The notes under the pieces: model-generated
What the model was told of the DNA's origin: nothing
Seen by the model: the letters and a program-made list of their open reading frames with translations, nothing else
Database searches by the model: none
Made by a program: the position numbers and the translations under genes
NCBI RefSeq assembly: GCF_001456025.1
Contig: NZ_LMTZ01000168.1
Span: 1-46,271, forward strand
DNA from: Mastigocoleus testarum BC008
GTDB taxonomy: Bacteria; Cyanobacteriota; Cyanobacteriia; Cyanobacteriales; Nostocaceae
DNA: 46,271 nt
Reading direction: 5' to 3'
In this document: positions 8,318 to 16,884 of the stretch, in pieces
How the letters are laid out: every line of letters begins with the position of its first letter
How positions within the stretch are numbered: position 1 is the stretch's first letter

Positions 8318-9336
8318 TTAAACTCCCACTGAATCGGCTCCCATTCGTAATGGTCGCTGCGCGCTCTCACATGACCTATTCCCGGAAATGGCATATGGGG
8401 AACTAACAATAACTGACGGTCGCGACTAAATTTTTTTAAGACTCGCTGACGGGTCGCAACTCCCAAAGCAGGATCGACATCAAATCTGACTTCCCAGTCT
8501 GGATGCTCTAAATTGAGAGGATCGCTGTAGAAAACATCGCCAGTTACGGTTAACTGTTCCTTACCGGAAGTAATTAAATAAGCAGATTGTCCTGGAGTAT
8601 GACCCGAAACATCAACAGCTTCGATTCCTGGTACTACTTCATTTCCTGGTTGAAATAGAGTGACGCGATTAGCCATCGCTTTAAGCTGTGGTTTTACTGC
8701 ATCAATTGTTTGCCGTTTGTACTCTTCGTCTAGTAAAGAATTAGGCATCTTCACAGTAGGTGCAGTCCAGAAATCCCACTCTTTCTTTGCAAGATAGTAA
8801 CGGGCGTTGGGAAAATTCAATTTTCCAGTTGTGGTAGTAATACCGCCGACATGGTCTGGATGAGCGTGGGTAATAATGACCGTATCGATATCTTTGGCTT
8901 TAACTCCACTAGCTTCAAGATTAGCAACCAGTTGACCGACTGTACCTTGCCCAGTTTTACCCGCACCCATATCAATTAAAACTTTATTCCTACCTGTATT
9001 TAAATAGAGAACATTAACGTAAATAGATAGTTCTTTGGGTGCTAAAAAGTCTTCTCTTAAAGATGCTTCAATTTCTTTTGGATCAGCATTTGGGAGAAAA
9101 AAGGTTGGGGGAAAAGATAAGTTTCCGTCACTAACCGACATTGCATTCCACTTACCAATTTTGAAATGATATATAGCAGCGTTAGTTATTGGAATAGAAG
9201 ATCGATTTTGAGCTTGGAGCAACTGAGTTGTTCCCAGTGCAAGAGAAAATACGACAACTATCAAAAAACCACACACCAAAAAAATTGCAATCTTGAATAA
9301 TTTTGATGTGGTCAGACGATCATAGAGATCGTTCAC
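8308..9336 (-). CDS. Membrane-anchored metallo-beta-lactamase-fold hydrolase
   Basis: The 342-residue protein begins with a signal anchor (KIAIFLVCGFLIVVVFSLAL, about 15-34) and continues as an MBL-fold domain with the zinc motif HAHPDHVGG. Later metal-ligand segments are DVSGHTPGQSAYLI and TGDVFYSDP. The layout, with a Phe/Pro-rich N-terminal strand pair, resembles MBL-fold hydrolases such as N-acyl-homoserine lactonase-like proteins, but the substrate is not deducible. The N-terminal anchor places the active domain on the periplasmic or thylakoid-lumen side (inference). First gene of the minus-strand detoxification-like run, divergent from the LysR gene. Confidence 0.88.
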   Translation of the reverse strand: MNDLYDRLTTSKLFKIAIFLVCGFLIVVVFSLALGTTQLLQAQNRSSIPITNAAIYHFKIGKWNAMSVSDGNLSFPPTFFLPNADPKEIEASLREDFLAPKELSIYVNVLYLNTGRNKVLIDMGAGKTGQGTVGQLVANLEASGVKAKDIDTVIITHAHPDHVGGITTTTGKLNFPNARYYLAKKEWDFWTAPTVKMPNSLLDEEYKRQTIDAVKPQLKAMANRVTLFQPGNEVVPGIEAVDVSGHTPGQSAYLITSGKEQLTVTGDVFYSDPLNLEHPDWEVRFDVDPALGVATRQRVLKKFSRDRQLLLVPHMPFPGIGHVRARSDHYEWEPIQWEFKPS

Positions 9337-10001
9337 CTTAAAAACCTCCTCTATATTTTTGACTGACTACGTCGGAAGGAAGAGGGAAGAAGGAAGAAGT
9401 GTAATAAATTTATATGCAGATAATCCTTCTTTCTATTGCTAACGTAGCGCTTTTAGCTGACGCCGACGCTGCAGGCTCTAGCGGCGCTGCGCGAGCGGTA
9501 TGACTTCGCTTACGCTGTTATTTTAAGTAAACAAATATAAATAAAAGTGTCTATTTGTTTTTTGCATAATTTGTACTTTTCTTGCTCAAACTTGACAAAA
9601 TATTCATTATTATCCGCCTTCGGCGGAAGGCAGAAGTACGAGGGCAGAGGGCAGAAGGAAAAACCTGGTATAAAAACTAAAACTTCTTGCCTATTACTAA
9701 CGTAACGCTGCGCTAACCGCCACTGGGGTTTAAAACCCCACCGTCTTACGGTGTCCACAATTAGTTGGGGTTTAAATCCCCATCTAATTGAACTTCTGCC
9801 TTCTGCCTCCTGCCTTCTGCCTTTTTTAATTTCCTCATACTTGTTATTTTTTCTATGTCACGTTCGGAGTGATAATATCGCCAAGAGCGCTAACTTAATT
9901 GTTTTATTTGTAGTAATTGTCCCTTTGTTAACGTACAGAATTGGTTTGTTTTTGTCCAATACCAAACTTGTACCCAACTGATACTTTTAAGGTATATATA
10001 A
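9337..10001. repeat. Repeat-filled divergent intergenic region
   Basis: These 665 bp hold no credible gene. A GCG-rich dispersed element lies at about 9436-9515 (ACGCCGACGCTGCAGGCTC and similar). A palindrome cluster lies at 9724-9790: TGGGGTTTAAAACCCCA (9724-9740), a CACCG/CGGTG hairpin (9739-9753), and a 33-nt imperfect palindrome 9758-9790 whose arms are CAATTAG and CTAATTG around TGGGG/CCCCA. A CTGCCTTCTGCC-type tandem tract follows at 9787-9823. Promoters of the hydrolase and LysR genes must be here. A LysR operator could not be separated from the repeats. Confidence 0.7.
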
Positions 10002-10877
10002 ATGGAACTTCGCCAACTACAATACTTTTTAGCTGTAGCCGAAGAATTAAGTTTTATTCGAGCAGCAGAACGCCTTCAAATGGCTCAACCACCTTTGAGT
10101 CGCCAAATTCGTCAGTTGGAGATTGAATTAGGTATAGAACTTTTTTATCGCACCAAGCGTCGAGTTGAATTAACTAACGGAGGTCAAGCATTTGTAGTAG
10201 AAGCGAATCAAATACTTGCACGCATTGAGCAAGGAATACGAGTCGCACAGCGAGCTAGTAGAGGTGAAATTGGTCAGCTAACAATAGGTTTTGAGGGTTC
10301 TTCTACTTATGATGTGATTCCTAAATCCTTGAAAATTTACCGAGATCGTTTTCCCCAAGTAGATCTTGCAGTTTTTGCAATGACCACAGAAGAGCAGATA
10401 GAGGCTTTATTCAAAGGGGATATTGAGTTAGGATTTGTAGTGTCGCCCCTCAATGATAATCGATTAACTATTGAAACCATCTTAAGCGAGTCTTTGGTCG
10501 TAGCTTTACCAGAAAATCATCCCTTAGTTACTCAAAGTGAAGTGGAAGTAGAGCAACTAGAAAACGAAGCTTTTATTACTTTTCAAAGGAATCGGGGCTG
10601 CGGAATTTATGATCGCATAATTGCTGTTTGTCAAAATGCTGGTTTCAGCCCTAGAGTAATTCAGGAGGCTGACGAAATGCAAGTAATATTAGGTTTTGTG
10701 GCTGCTGGACTGGGAATTAGTTTGCTATCAGCTTCCGTTGAAAATTTTCACAGACCAGGGGTAACTTACCGAAAGTTACATTCATCTACACCGAAGGTAT
10801 CTTTAGCTTTGGCTTGGAGAAAAGAGAACTCATCTGTTGTGCGACAAAATTTTATTCAGGTTGTAAAGGAATTTTAA
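10002..10877 (+). CDS. LysR-family transcriptional regulator
   Basis: The 291-residue regulator has the standard N-terminal winged helix-turn-helix (LQYFLAVAEELSFIRAAERL, then PPLSRQIRQLEIELGIELF) and a C-terminal type 2 periplasmic-binding-like effector domain starting near residue 90 (GQLTIGFEGSSTYDVIPK). The length is typical. It is divergently placed from the MBL-fold hydrolase and the downstream ALDH/SDR/flavoprotein run, so it is the obvious candidate to control them, as LysR proteins often regulate divergent neighbours (inference). The effector is unknown. Confidence 0.93.
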   Translation: MELRQLQYFLAVAEELSFIRAAERLQMAQPPLSRQIRQLEIELGIELFYRTKRRVELTNGGQAFVVEANQILARIEQGIRVAQRASRGEIGQLTIGFEGSSTYDVIPKSLKIYRDRFPQVDLAVFAMTTEEQIEALFKGDIELGFVVSPLNDNRLTIETILSESLVVALPENHPLVTQSEVEVEQLENEAFITFQRNRGCGIYDRIIAVCQNAGFSPRVIQEADEMQVILGFVAAGLGISLLSASVENFHRPGVTYRKLHSSTPKVSLALAWRKENSSVVRQNFIQVVKEF

Positions 10878-11238
10878 GCGGATACTTGTCTACGTGAATT
10901 GCTCGCTAGGAAATAATTTTCCGCCTTTATCCTGATTGGCATAATAATTAATTTTCCTGCTATCGCAGCTATCCTCTAAGTAATAATACTAGATAATTAT
11001 TATCTAAATTGTTATTTACGTTTTCACTGAGCAATATTTACTACGCAAACCAATGTTGTTCGATTCGAATTCGCACAGCATAGACATACAAATGTACTGT
11101 TTTAATAAGTCTATGAAGCCTTTTTGGCAAAGTGAGACACGTCTATTATTCTATTGACGAATATTTTTATGGGCAAAGTCGATCTAAATCTGCCTGCGAC
11201 CGTGATGGAAAAATTTTAACTGCTACTATAGTTTTTGA

Positions 11239-11336
11239 CATTCTCCCACGGCTCATCCGGCGTAAGCCACCCCACAGGGTAGGTGCACCTATTCATCCCA
11301 CGACTAAAAGCCGTGGGCTTTCTACTCCGAGGCTGT
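11239..11336. mobile_element. IS200/IS605-type end remnant (hairpins, no ORF)
   Basis: The segment GACATTCTCCCACGGCTC (11238-11255) and the hairpin CCCACG...CGTGGG at 11297-11317 (8-bp stem with one mismatch, TAAAA loop) followed by CTTTCTACTC resemble the subterminal hairpins of cyanobacterial IS200/IS605 elements. No tnpA or tnpB is present, so it would be a solo end or a non-autonomous derivative. The rest of the gap 10878-11412 shows nothing I can name. Family assignment is from memory of the motif only. Confidence 0.4.
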
Positions 11337-11412
11337 AAAGCAGTCCTTAAATAACAGTAAAAAAATAATTTTCTTGCTACGATCCATAGAAGAATAAGTT
11401 GCATTTGGCAAT

Positions 11413-11793
11413 ATGACCCAATTTTTTTTAAGTTTAGCGGCTGTTTTCGGTGGTTTATCTGTTGCTGCTGGAGCTTTTGCATCCCATGCTTTGAAGGAAA
11501 GAATTAGCGAACATTATTTAGAAGTTTTTCAATTAGGTGCTCGCTATCAGATGTACCATGCTTTAGCTTTGTTGTTCGTAGCAGTGTTAATGACACGTGC
11601 TCAACCTCCTGAGGGTGTACTTATCGCTAGTGGTTGGCTTTTCATTATCGGCACTTTTATTTTTTCTGGTAGCTTGTATTTGTTGAGTTTAACTGGAATC
11701 AAGTATCTCGGTGCAATTGCACCTTTGGGAGGAGCAGCTTTTATTGCAGGTTGGGGTGCTTTGGCTTTTGCTGCTTGGACCGTTAAATTTTAA
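11413..11793 (+). CDS. DUF423 family small membrane protein
   Basis: The 126-residue hydrophobic protein has about four membrane helices. The DUF423 (YgdD-like) signatures include GAFASHALKERI near residues 20-32, FQLGARYQMYHALALL, and a C-terminal GAIAPLGGAAFIAGW. The length is as expected for the family, whose function is not established. The ATG at 11413 is directly followed by the first hydrophobic helix. It stands alone, with an IS-like remnant upstream and a 15-bp tandem repeat downstream. Confidence 0.92.
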   Translation: MTQFFLSLAAVFGGLSVAAGAFASHALKERISEHYLEVFQLGARYQMYHALALLFVAVLMTRAQPPEGVLIASGWLFIIGTFIFSGSLYLLSLTGIKYLGAIAPLGGAAFIAGWGALAFAAWTVKF

Positions 11794-11875
11794 TTGGTAG
11801 TTGGTAATAGGTATATTGCGTTTGGCAAAAAACTTACAAAATTGACTTGTAAAATTTGCTTACAAAATTATTCAA

Positions 11876-11950
11876 AGTTCAAAGTCCCATAGTTCAAAGT
11901 CCCATAGTTCAAAGCCCCATAGTTCAAAGTCCCGTAGTTCAAAGCCCCAT
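11876..11950. repeat. Five tandem copies of a 15-bp repeat
   Basis: The unit AGTTCAAAGTCCCAT occurs five times without a gap (11876-11890, 11891-11905, 11906-11920, 11921-11935, 11936-11950). Differences are a T to C change in copies 3 and 5 and an A to G change in copy 4. It lies between DUF423 and the end of the convergent membrane-protein gene. Confidence 0.95.
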
Positions 11951-11986
11951 CTTTGCAGTGTGAAGATTTCTGCATGCTTTATGGGG

Positions 11987-12433
11987 CTAACTGTGTTTTC
12001 TTGGTATGAGCGAAACTCCTAACAAGTCTATAATTCCACAAGCAAGGAGTAAAAAAATCTTGGTGGTTACTCGGGTAAATGAATAAATTTTTGAGAATAG
12101 CCACACCATCAAAACAAATGTAAACCATTGAATTGCGGAAAGAAACTCAAGCAGGATAATACAAAATTTTTGAATATGACTAACTAATTTATTGCTAGAT
12201 TGTATCTTTTTTGTAGAGGTCGAGTGTGTCGATATATTTATAGTAGAAGCTTGTGGTAAGACGAACAACCACAAAACAACAACAAAAACTATGATTCCAA
12301 CTACAAATAGTTTCAGAAAGCGAAAGACTTTATTAGATAGATGTGGTTCTCTATTTATTTGAGATCTAAAAAAGGATATTGTCCCTAATATTGCAGAGAT
12401 TAAAGAAATTGTAAATTCAATAATTTCCAGCAT
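11987..12433 (-). CDS. Hypothetical multi-pass membrane protein
   Basis: The predicted 148-residue protein has hydrophobic segments near residues 5-22, 41-60, 88-112 and 124-140, separated by short basic stretches (FFRSQINREPH, TSTKKIQSS). No family is recognised. The hydrophobic pattern and length favour a real gene, but base composition does not distinguish it strongly from chance and no good ribosome site is visible before the start. It is convergent with DUF423. Confidence 0.5.
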   Translation of the reverse strand: MLEIIEFTISLISAILGTISFFRSQINREPHLSNKVFRFLKLFVVGIIVFVVVLWLFVLPQASTINISTHSTSTKKIQSSNKLVSHIQKFCIILLEFLSAIQWFTFVLMVWLFSKIYSFTRVTTKIFLLLACGIIDLLGVSLIPRKHS

Positions 12434-12852
12434 ATTTATTTTCTGACCAGTAACAAGAATTTGGCTTGCTTTGCGATCTATGCTCTGATAAAAAATCGGA
12501 TCTTGCTTGAAACTTACTCTCTATCAAACCCCTTCTGTAAATGTTGGAATTTCTCCAACACTCATTTATAGTGTTTGGATTGGAGTAAACATTTACAATC
12601 TGTGCATGCAAAATCCACGAATACAAAATTTATCCATCAATTTCATTGTACTGATAGCCTCCAAAATAGATATATTGTATGTAGTTGTTTAGTTATTTGT
12701 TAGAAATTTGTAGTTTATTTGGATTTGTGACATTTTTAATATACAGAATTAATAAGTTGGATAATAGTACACTTGAGGGTAATTTTTTAGTTCGTAGATT
12801 AAATTCACTACTTCTACAGGACTCTCAACAAATTATCTTTTCTTAAATGAAA
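12434..12852. other. Gene-free AT-rich stretch
   Basis: No credible gene was found on either strand between the hypothetical membrane protein and the katG terminator. Short open frames here have no coding character. Confidence 0.6.
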
Positions 12853-12889
12853 CCTCAAGCAATCATTCAGATAAGATGATTGCTTGAGG
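12853..12889 (-). terminator. katG terminator hairpin
   Basis: CCTCAAGCAATCAT (12853-12866) and ATGATTGCTTGAGG (12876-12889) form a perfect 14-bp stem with a 9-nt loop, 38 bp beyond the katG stop. On the minus strand the stem is followed by TTTCATTT, a moderate T-rich tail. This is a convincing intrinsic terminator. Confidence 0.85.
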
Positions 12890-12927
12890 CGATGCTTAGA
12901 AATCTTCGAAGACCATTTTCCCTAAGA

Positions 12928-15123
12928 CTAGGAAAGATCGAAGCGATCAAGATTCATCACTTTATTCCATGCTGCCACAAAGTCGTACACAAATTTTTGC
13001 TGTGAGTCTTCACATCCGTAAACTTCAGCAATAGCTCGAAGTTGAGAGTTTGAACCAAAGATGAGGTCAACACGAGTACCGACCCACTTAAGTTTACCTG
13101 TTGCGCTATCGCTCCCTTCAAACAAATCTTCAGCTTCAGAGACAGCCTTCCAGGTCACACCAAGGTCGAGTAAGTTCACGAAGAAATCATTGCTCAATGT
13201 CTCTGGTAGCTTGGTAAAAACACCATATTGTGTCTGTCCAAAGTTTGTATTCAAGACACGCATACCACCGATTAGAACCGTCATCTCAGGCGCGGTCAGA
13301 TTCAGCAACTGTGCCCGATCCACCAGCAGTTTCTCTGCTGGTATGGTGTATCCATCTTTGAGATAGTTGCGGAATCCGTCCGCTATCGGTTCAAGGACTG
13401 CGAAGGAGTCCACATCCGTTTGCGCCTGCGATGCATCTGTACGTCCCGGCTTAAAGGGAACCTTGACATCATAACCGGCATTTTTCACTGCTTGCTCAAC
13501 AGCTGCACATCCACCTAGAATGATTGTATCAGCAAGGGAAACCCTCTTCCCGCCAGACTGAGAATCATTGAAGGTTCTTTGGATTGCTTCCAGAGTCTGC
13601 AGCACAGTAGCTAATTTTTCCGGTTGGTTAACTTCCCAATCCTTCTGCGGTGCAAGACTAATGCGCGCTCCGTTTGCCCCACCGCGCATATCAGAGCCAC
13701 GGAAAGTTGAGGCTGATGCCCAGGCAGTCGAAACCAGTTGGGAAATAGATAGACTTGAAGCAAGAATTTGTCTTTTAAGCATAGCGATATCCTGCTCATC
13801 AATCAATTCATGAGTGACTGCAGGGACTGGATCTTGCCAGATTAACTCCTCCGATGGAACCTCAGGACCCAGGTAGCGTACGCGGGGTCCCATGTCGCGG
13901 TGTGTTAGCTTAAACCATGCACGGGCAAAAGCATCTGCAAACTGTTCTGGGTGCTCAAAGAAGCGCCGTGAAATTGGCTCGTAAATGGGGTCCATTTTCA
14001 TCGCCATATCTGCTGTGGTCATTATGGGAGCATGCCGCTTTGATGGATCGTGTGCATCAGGCACCGCATTTGCAGCAGCACCTCCCTTAGGAACCCATTG
14101 GTGTGCGCCAGCAGGACTTTTTACCAGTTCCCACTCATAACCGAAAAGATTTTCAAAGTAGTTATTGTCCCATTTCACCGGGTTGCTAGTCCATGCACCT
14201 TCGATCCCACTAGTAATCGTATGAACGCCTTTGCCGCTACCAAACCTGTTCTTCCAACCCAGACCTTGTTCCTCAATGGGAGCTCCCTCGGGTTCGCGAC
14301 CAACAAGTGTCGCATCGCCAGCACCATGACATTTGCCGAAGGTATGACCACCAGCAACAAGCGCAACAGTCTCTTCGTCATTCATTGCCATCCGTCCGAA
14401 GGTTTCACGAATATCTCGACCTGAAGCGACTGGGTCAGGACGTCCATTTGGACCTTCCGGATTCACGTAGATGAGACCCATTTGAACTGCACCTAACGGA
14501 TCTTCGAGTTCGCGCTCACCAGTATAGCGTTTGTCACCAAGCCACTCAGCTTCAGAGCCCCAGTAAATATCTTCTTCCGGCTCCCAAACATCTTCACGCC
14601 CACCTGCGAAACCAAACGTTTTGAATCCCATCGACTCCAAAGCACAATTACCAGCAAGGATTATTAGGTCAGCCCAAGAAATCTTCTTCCCATATTTCTG
14701 CTTAATTGGCCAAAGCAAGCGGCGAGCCTTGTCAAGATTTCCATTATCAGGCCAACTGTTGAGAGGCGCAAAGCGTTGGGTCCCAGTACCAGCACCACCG
14801 CGACCATCACCGATGCGGTATGTACCAGCGCTGTGCCAAGCCATCCGTATAAAGAGTGGCCCATAGTGACCATAATCTGCTGGCCACCACTCCTGGGATG
14901 TAGTCATTAACTCGAAAATATCTCTCTTCACCTCATTTAAGTCGAGACTCTCAAATTCCTTGGCATAGTTAAATACATCACCCATGGGATTAGACTTAGA
15001 GGAGTGCTGGTGGAGAATTTTTAGGTTCAACTGATTGGGCCACCAATTTTGGTTAGATGTTCCACTGCCAGCGGTAAATTTCCGAGTCATACCGGTGAAT
15101 GGACATCCACTTTGAATAGTCAT
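12928..15123 (-). CDS. katG: Catalase-peroxidase KatG
   Basis: The 731-residue bifunctional haem enzyme dismutates H2O2 and has peroxidase activity. Seen: the distal haem pocket RMAWHSAGTYR with Arg, Trp and His, and the Tyr of MGLIYVNPEGPNG and Met of FGRMAMND, which with the distal Trp form the Met-Tyr-Trp adduct needed for catalase activity. The proximal ligand is in GGHTFGKCHG. The second, haem-free half is complete (STFRGSDMRGGANGARI onward). Full length for the family. It is divergent from the phycocyanin operon, sharing a 653-bp intergenic region, and is ended by a strong hairpin. Confidence 0.98.
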   Translation of the reverse strand: MTIQSGCPFTGMTRKFTAGSGTSNQNWWPNQLNLKILHQHSSKSNPMGDVFNYAKEFESLDLNEVKRDIFELMTTSQEWWPADYGHYGPLFIRMAWHSAGTYRIGDGRGGAGTGTQRFAPLNSWPDNGNLDKARRLLWPIKQKYGKKISWADLIILAGNCALESMGFKTFGFAGGREDVWEPEEDIYWGSEAEWLGDKRYTGERELEDPLGAVQMGLIYVNPEGPNGRPDPVASGRDIRETFGRMAMNDEETVALVAGGHTFGKCHGAGDATLVGREPEGAPIEEQGLGWKNRFGSGKGVHTITSGIEGAWTSNPVKWDNNYFENLFGYEWELVKSPAGAHQWVPKGGAAANAVPDAHDPSKRHAPIMTTADMAMKMDPIYEPISRRFFEHPEQFADAFARAWFKLTHRDMGPRVRYLGPEVPSEELIWQDPVPAVTHELIDEQDIAMLKRQILASSLSISQLVSTAWASASTFRGSDMRGGANGARISLAPQKDWEVNQPEKLATVLQTLEAIQRTFNDSQSGGKRVSLADTIILGGCAAVEQAVKNAGYDVKVPFKPGRTDASQAQTDVDSFAVLEPIADGFRNYLKDGYTIPAEKLLVDRAQLLNLTAPEMTVLIGGMRVLNTNFGQTQYGVFTKLPETLSNDFFVNLLDLGVTWKAVSEAEDLFEGSDSATGKLKWVGTRVDLIFGSNSQLRAIAEVYGCEDSQQKFVYDFVAAWNKVMNLDRFDLS

Positions 15124-15560
15124 AATATCTCCTTTGGTGTGTATGGTGCGAATTCTTTTTGATTTTCTACTGATATACCTAAATAGGCAAGATAACTCTT
15201 AATCATATTATTTTTCATTACCATGATTAATATTGTATGGTAGGAAAAACTTTATCTGATAGGCAATATTTACTAACAAGTTAAGACTATCTATTAAAAG
15301 TACATTGAATCAAAAATGATGTCTACCATGATGGGATTTGTTCCATAAATAAGCCCTAAAAGGAGAAAATAATGTAACTATGGGTGTAATTTTGTTTACA
15401 CTCAAAAAAATAACGACGAGAAATACTTGACTGGTTTCATAAGACTGGAGAACCTGTATCAAGCTGGTAGCTCTAGTCAAAAGATATTTGTTACTCAAAA
15501 CTACTTTATTTTAAGTTTTAGTTACACAAAGAAACAATTGTTTAACATTTGCTAATGCAA
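15124..15560. other. katG upstream region, gene-free
   Basis: This AT-rich stretch is the upstream half of the 653-bp katG/cpcB divergent intergenic region. It should contain the katG promoter. I see no clear Fur/PerR-type operator and no coding sequence. Confidence 0.5.
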
Positions 15561-15603
15561 TTGCACCAGAATTGCACAAAAACTTTGGTTATATAGTTAT
15601 AGT
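15561..15603 (+). promoter_or_regulatory. L box (RcaC-binding site) and cpcB promoter region
   Basis: TTGCACC-AGAA-TTGCACA (15561-15578) matches the RcaC-binding L box consensus TTGCACA-N4-TTGCACA with one mismatch, in the last base of the first half-site, and with the exact 4-nt spacer. It lies 199 bp before the cpcB ATG. TATAGT occurs at 15592-15597 and again at 15598-15603, either of which could serve as a -10 box. In type III chromatic acclimation, phosphorylated RcaC binds such sites to activate red-light-inducible cpc2. The match is seen; function here is inferred. Confidence 0.8.
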
Positions 15604-15776
15604 CCGAAAGCCGCTGAATTCCTAACTTGAACGCAAAAAATTAATGTTTTTTGAGTCAAGCGAGAAATCGAATTCACTCAGTTCTATCCTTAGCTAACCC
15701 TCAGTTTTTTGTGAAAAGTTAGGTTTCAGCTTTCTAGAATTCCATTTGTGCGATTAGATATATAGGGGATACTTAG

Positions 15777-16295
15777 ATGTTAGATGCATTCACCCGGGTT
15801 ATTTCCCAAGCTGATACTCGGGGTGTTTACCTTAGCAACGAGCAATTTGACGCCCTCAGCAATATGGTTGCTGAAAGCAATAAGCGTATGGATGTAGTTA
15901 ATCGCATCACAGGTAATGCTTCAACTATTGTTGCTAATGCTGCTCGCGCTTTATTTGCCGAACAACCCCAGTTGATTGCTCCTGGTGGTAATGCTTATAC
16001 CAGTCGTCGTATGGCTGCTTGTTTGCGAGATATGGAAATTGTCTTGCGCTATGTTACTTACGCTGTTTTTGCTGGTGATGCTTCTGTTTTAGAGGATCGC
16101 TGTTTGAATGGTTTACGAGAAACCTATGTTGCTCTGGGAGTACCTGGCGGTTCTGTTGCTGAAGGTATTAATAAAATGAAGGAAGCTGCGATCGCAATTG
16201 CAGGTAACAGAGAAGGTATCACCCCTGGGGATTGTAGTTCTTTGATGTCTGAATTGGGTAGTTACTTCGACCGTGCAGCATCAGCAGTTGGTTAG
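15777..16295 (+). CDS. cpcB: C-phycocyanin beta subunit CpcB
   Basis: The 172-residue biliprotein is the beta chain of phycobilisome rod phycocyanin. Cys82 (in AACLRDMEI) and Cys153 (in GDCSSL) are the two phycocyanobilin attachment sites, and Asn72 (GGNAYTS) is the position methylated in beta subunits. NAARALFAEQPQLIAPGG and LRYVTYAVFAGDAS are phycocyanin rather than phycoerythrocyanin type. Met and Cys residues are not depleted, unlike the sulfur-starvation cpc3 set. A GGGGAT ribosome site precedes the ATG. First gene of a five-gene operon downstream of an L box, matching the order of red-light-inducible cpc2. Confidence 0.98.
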   Translation: MLDAFTRVISQADTRGVYLSNEQFDALSNMVAESNKRMDVVNRITGNASTIVANAARALFAEQPQLIAPGGNAYTSRRMAACLRDMEIVLRYVTYAVFAGDASVLEDRCLNGLRETYVALGVPGGSVAEGINKMKEAAIAIAGNREGITPGDCSSLMSELGSYFDRAASAVG

Positions 16296-16373
16296 TAGTT
16301 TTCAAAGCCAACATAGATATTTCTTGTATTTCAATAGCAAATAGTAAGTCAAATTTCCAAAGGAAAATTATCG

Positions 16374-16862
16374 ATGAAAACTCCAATTACTGAAGCAGTA
16401 TCTTCCGCTGATTCCCAAGGTCGCTTCCTTAGTAGTACCGAAATTCAGGTTGCATTTGGTCGTTTTCGTCAGGCTAGTGCAAGTTTAGAAGCTGCTAAGT
16501 CACTCACTAACAATGCGGATCGTTTAATTAATGGTGCAGCACAAGCTGTTTATCAAAAATTTCCTTATACGACCCAAATGCAAGGAGCAAACTATGCTTC
16601 AACCCCTGAGGGTAAAGCTAAATGTGCTCGAGATATTGGTTACTACTTACGTATGGTTACCTACTGTCTTGTAGCTGGAGGTACTGGTCCTATGGATGAC
16701 TACCTGATATCGGGAATTGCTGAAATTAACAGTACTTTTGAGTTATCTCCAAGCTGGTACGTAGAGGCTCTCAAATATATTAAAGGAAACCATGGTTTAA
16801 GTGGTGATCCTGCTGTTGAAGCAAACTCCTACATTGATTACGCGATCAATGCTTTGAGCTAG
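16374..16862 (+). CDS. cpcA: C-phycocyanin alpha subunit CpcA
   Basis: The 162-residue alpha subunit pairs with CpcB to form the rod hexamers. Cys84, in KAKCARDIGYYLRMVTY, binds one phycocyanobilin. The C-terminal block with NHGLSGDPAVEANSYIDYA is invariant in cyanobacterial CpcA, as is QVAFGRFRQASASLEAAK. It starts at an ATG with an AAAGGAAA ribosome site, 78 bp after cpcB. It is separated from the linker genes by 244 bp containing a long hairpin. No cpcE/cpcF lyase genes follow, so attachment would rely on lyases encoded elsewhere. Confidence 0.98.
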   Translation: MKTPITEAVSSADSQGRFLSSTEIQVAFGRFRQASASLEAAKSLTNNADRLINGAAQAVYQKFPYTTQMQGANYASTPEGKAKCARDIGYYLRMVTYCLVAGGTGPMDDYLISGIAEINSTFELSPSWYVEALKYIKGNHGLSGDPAVEANSYIDYAINALS

Positions 16863-16884
16863 AACTTTAAGCTAAAAATTTCTC

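Noticed and set aside
9724..9790. CRISPR array
   Set aside because: Only two related palindromes with unequal spacing and no repeat-spacer periodicity. No cas genes.
9510..9981. Two overlapping 76-82-codon frames on opposite strands
   Set aside because: Both translate palindromic and CTGCCTTCTGCC repeat DNA. No coding pattern.
11132..11338. 68-codon open frame
   Set aside because: It runs through the IS200/IS605-like hairpins. The translation is Arg/Pro-rich repeat DNA with no start signal.
12507..12692. 61-codon plus-strand frame
   Set aside because: AT-rich chance frame without ribosome site or family resemblance.
14050..14424. 124-codon frame opposite katG
   Set aside because: Antisense shadow of katG, whose conserved motifs cover the same bases.
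15777..16295. Possibility that the beta subunit is phycoerythrocyanin (PecB)
   Set aside because: NAARALFAEQPQLIAPGGNAYTS-type sequence and lack of pecE/pecF neighbours fit phycocyanin.
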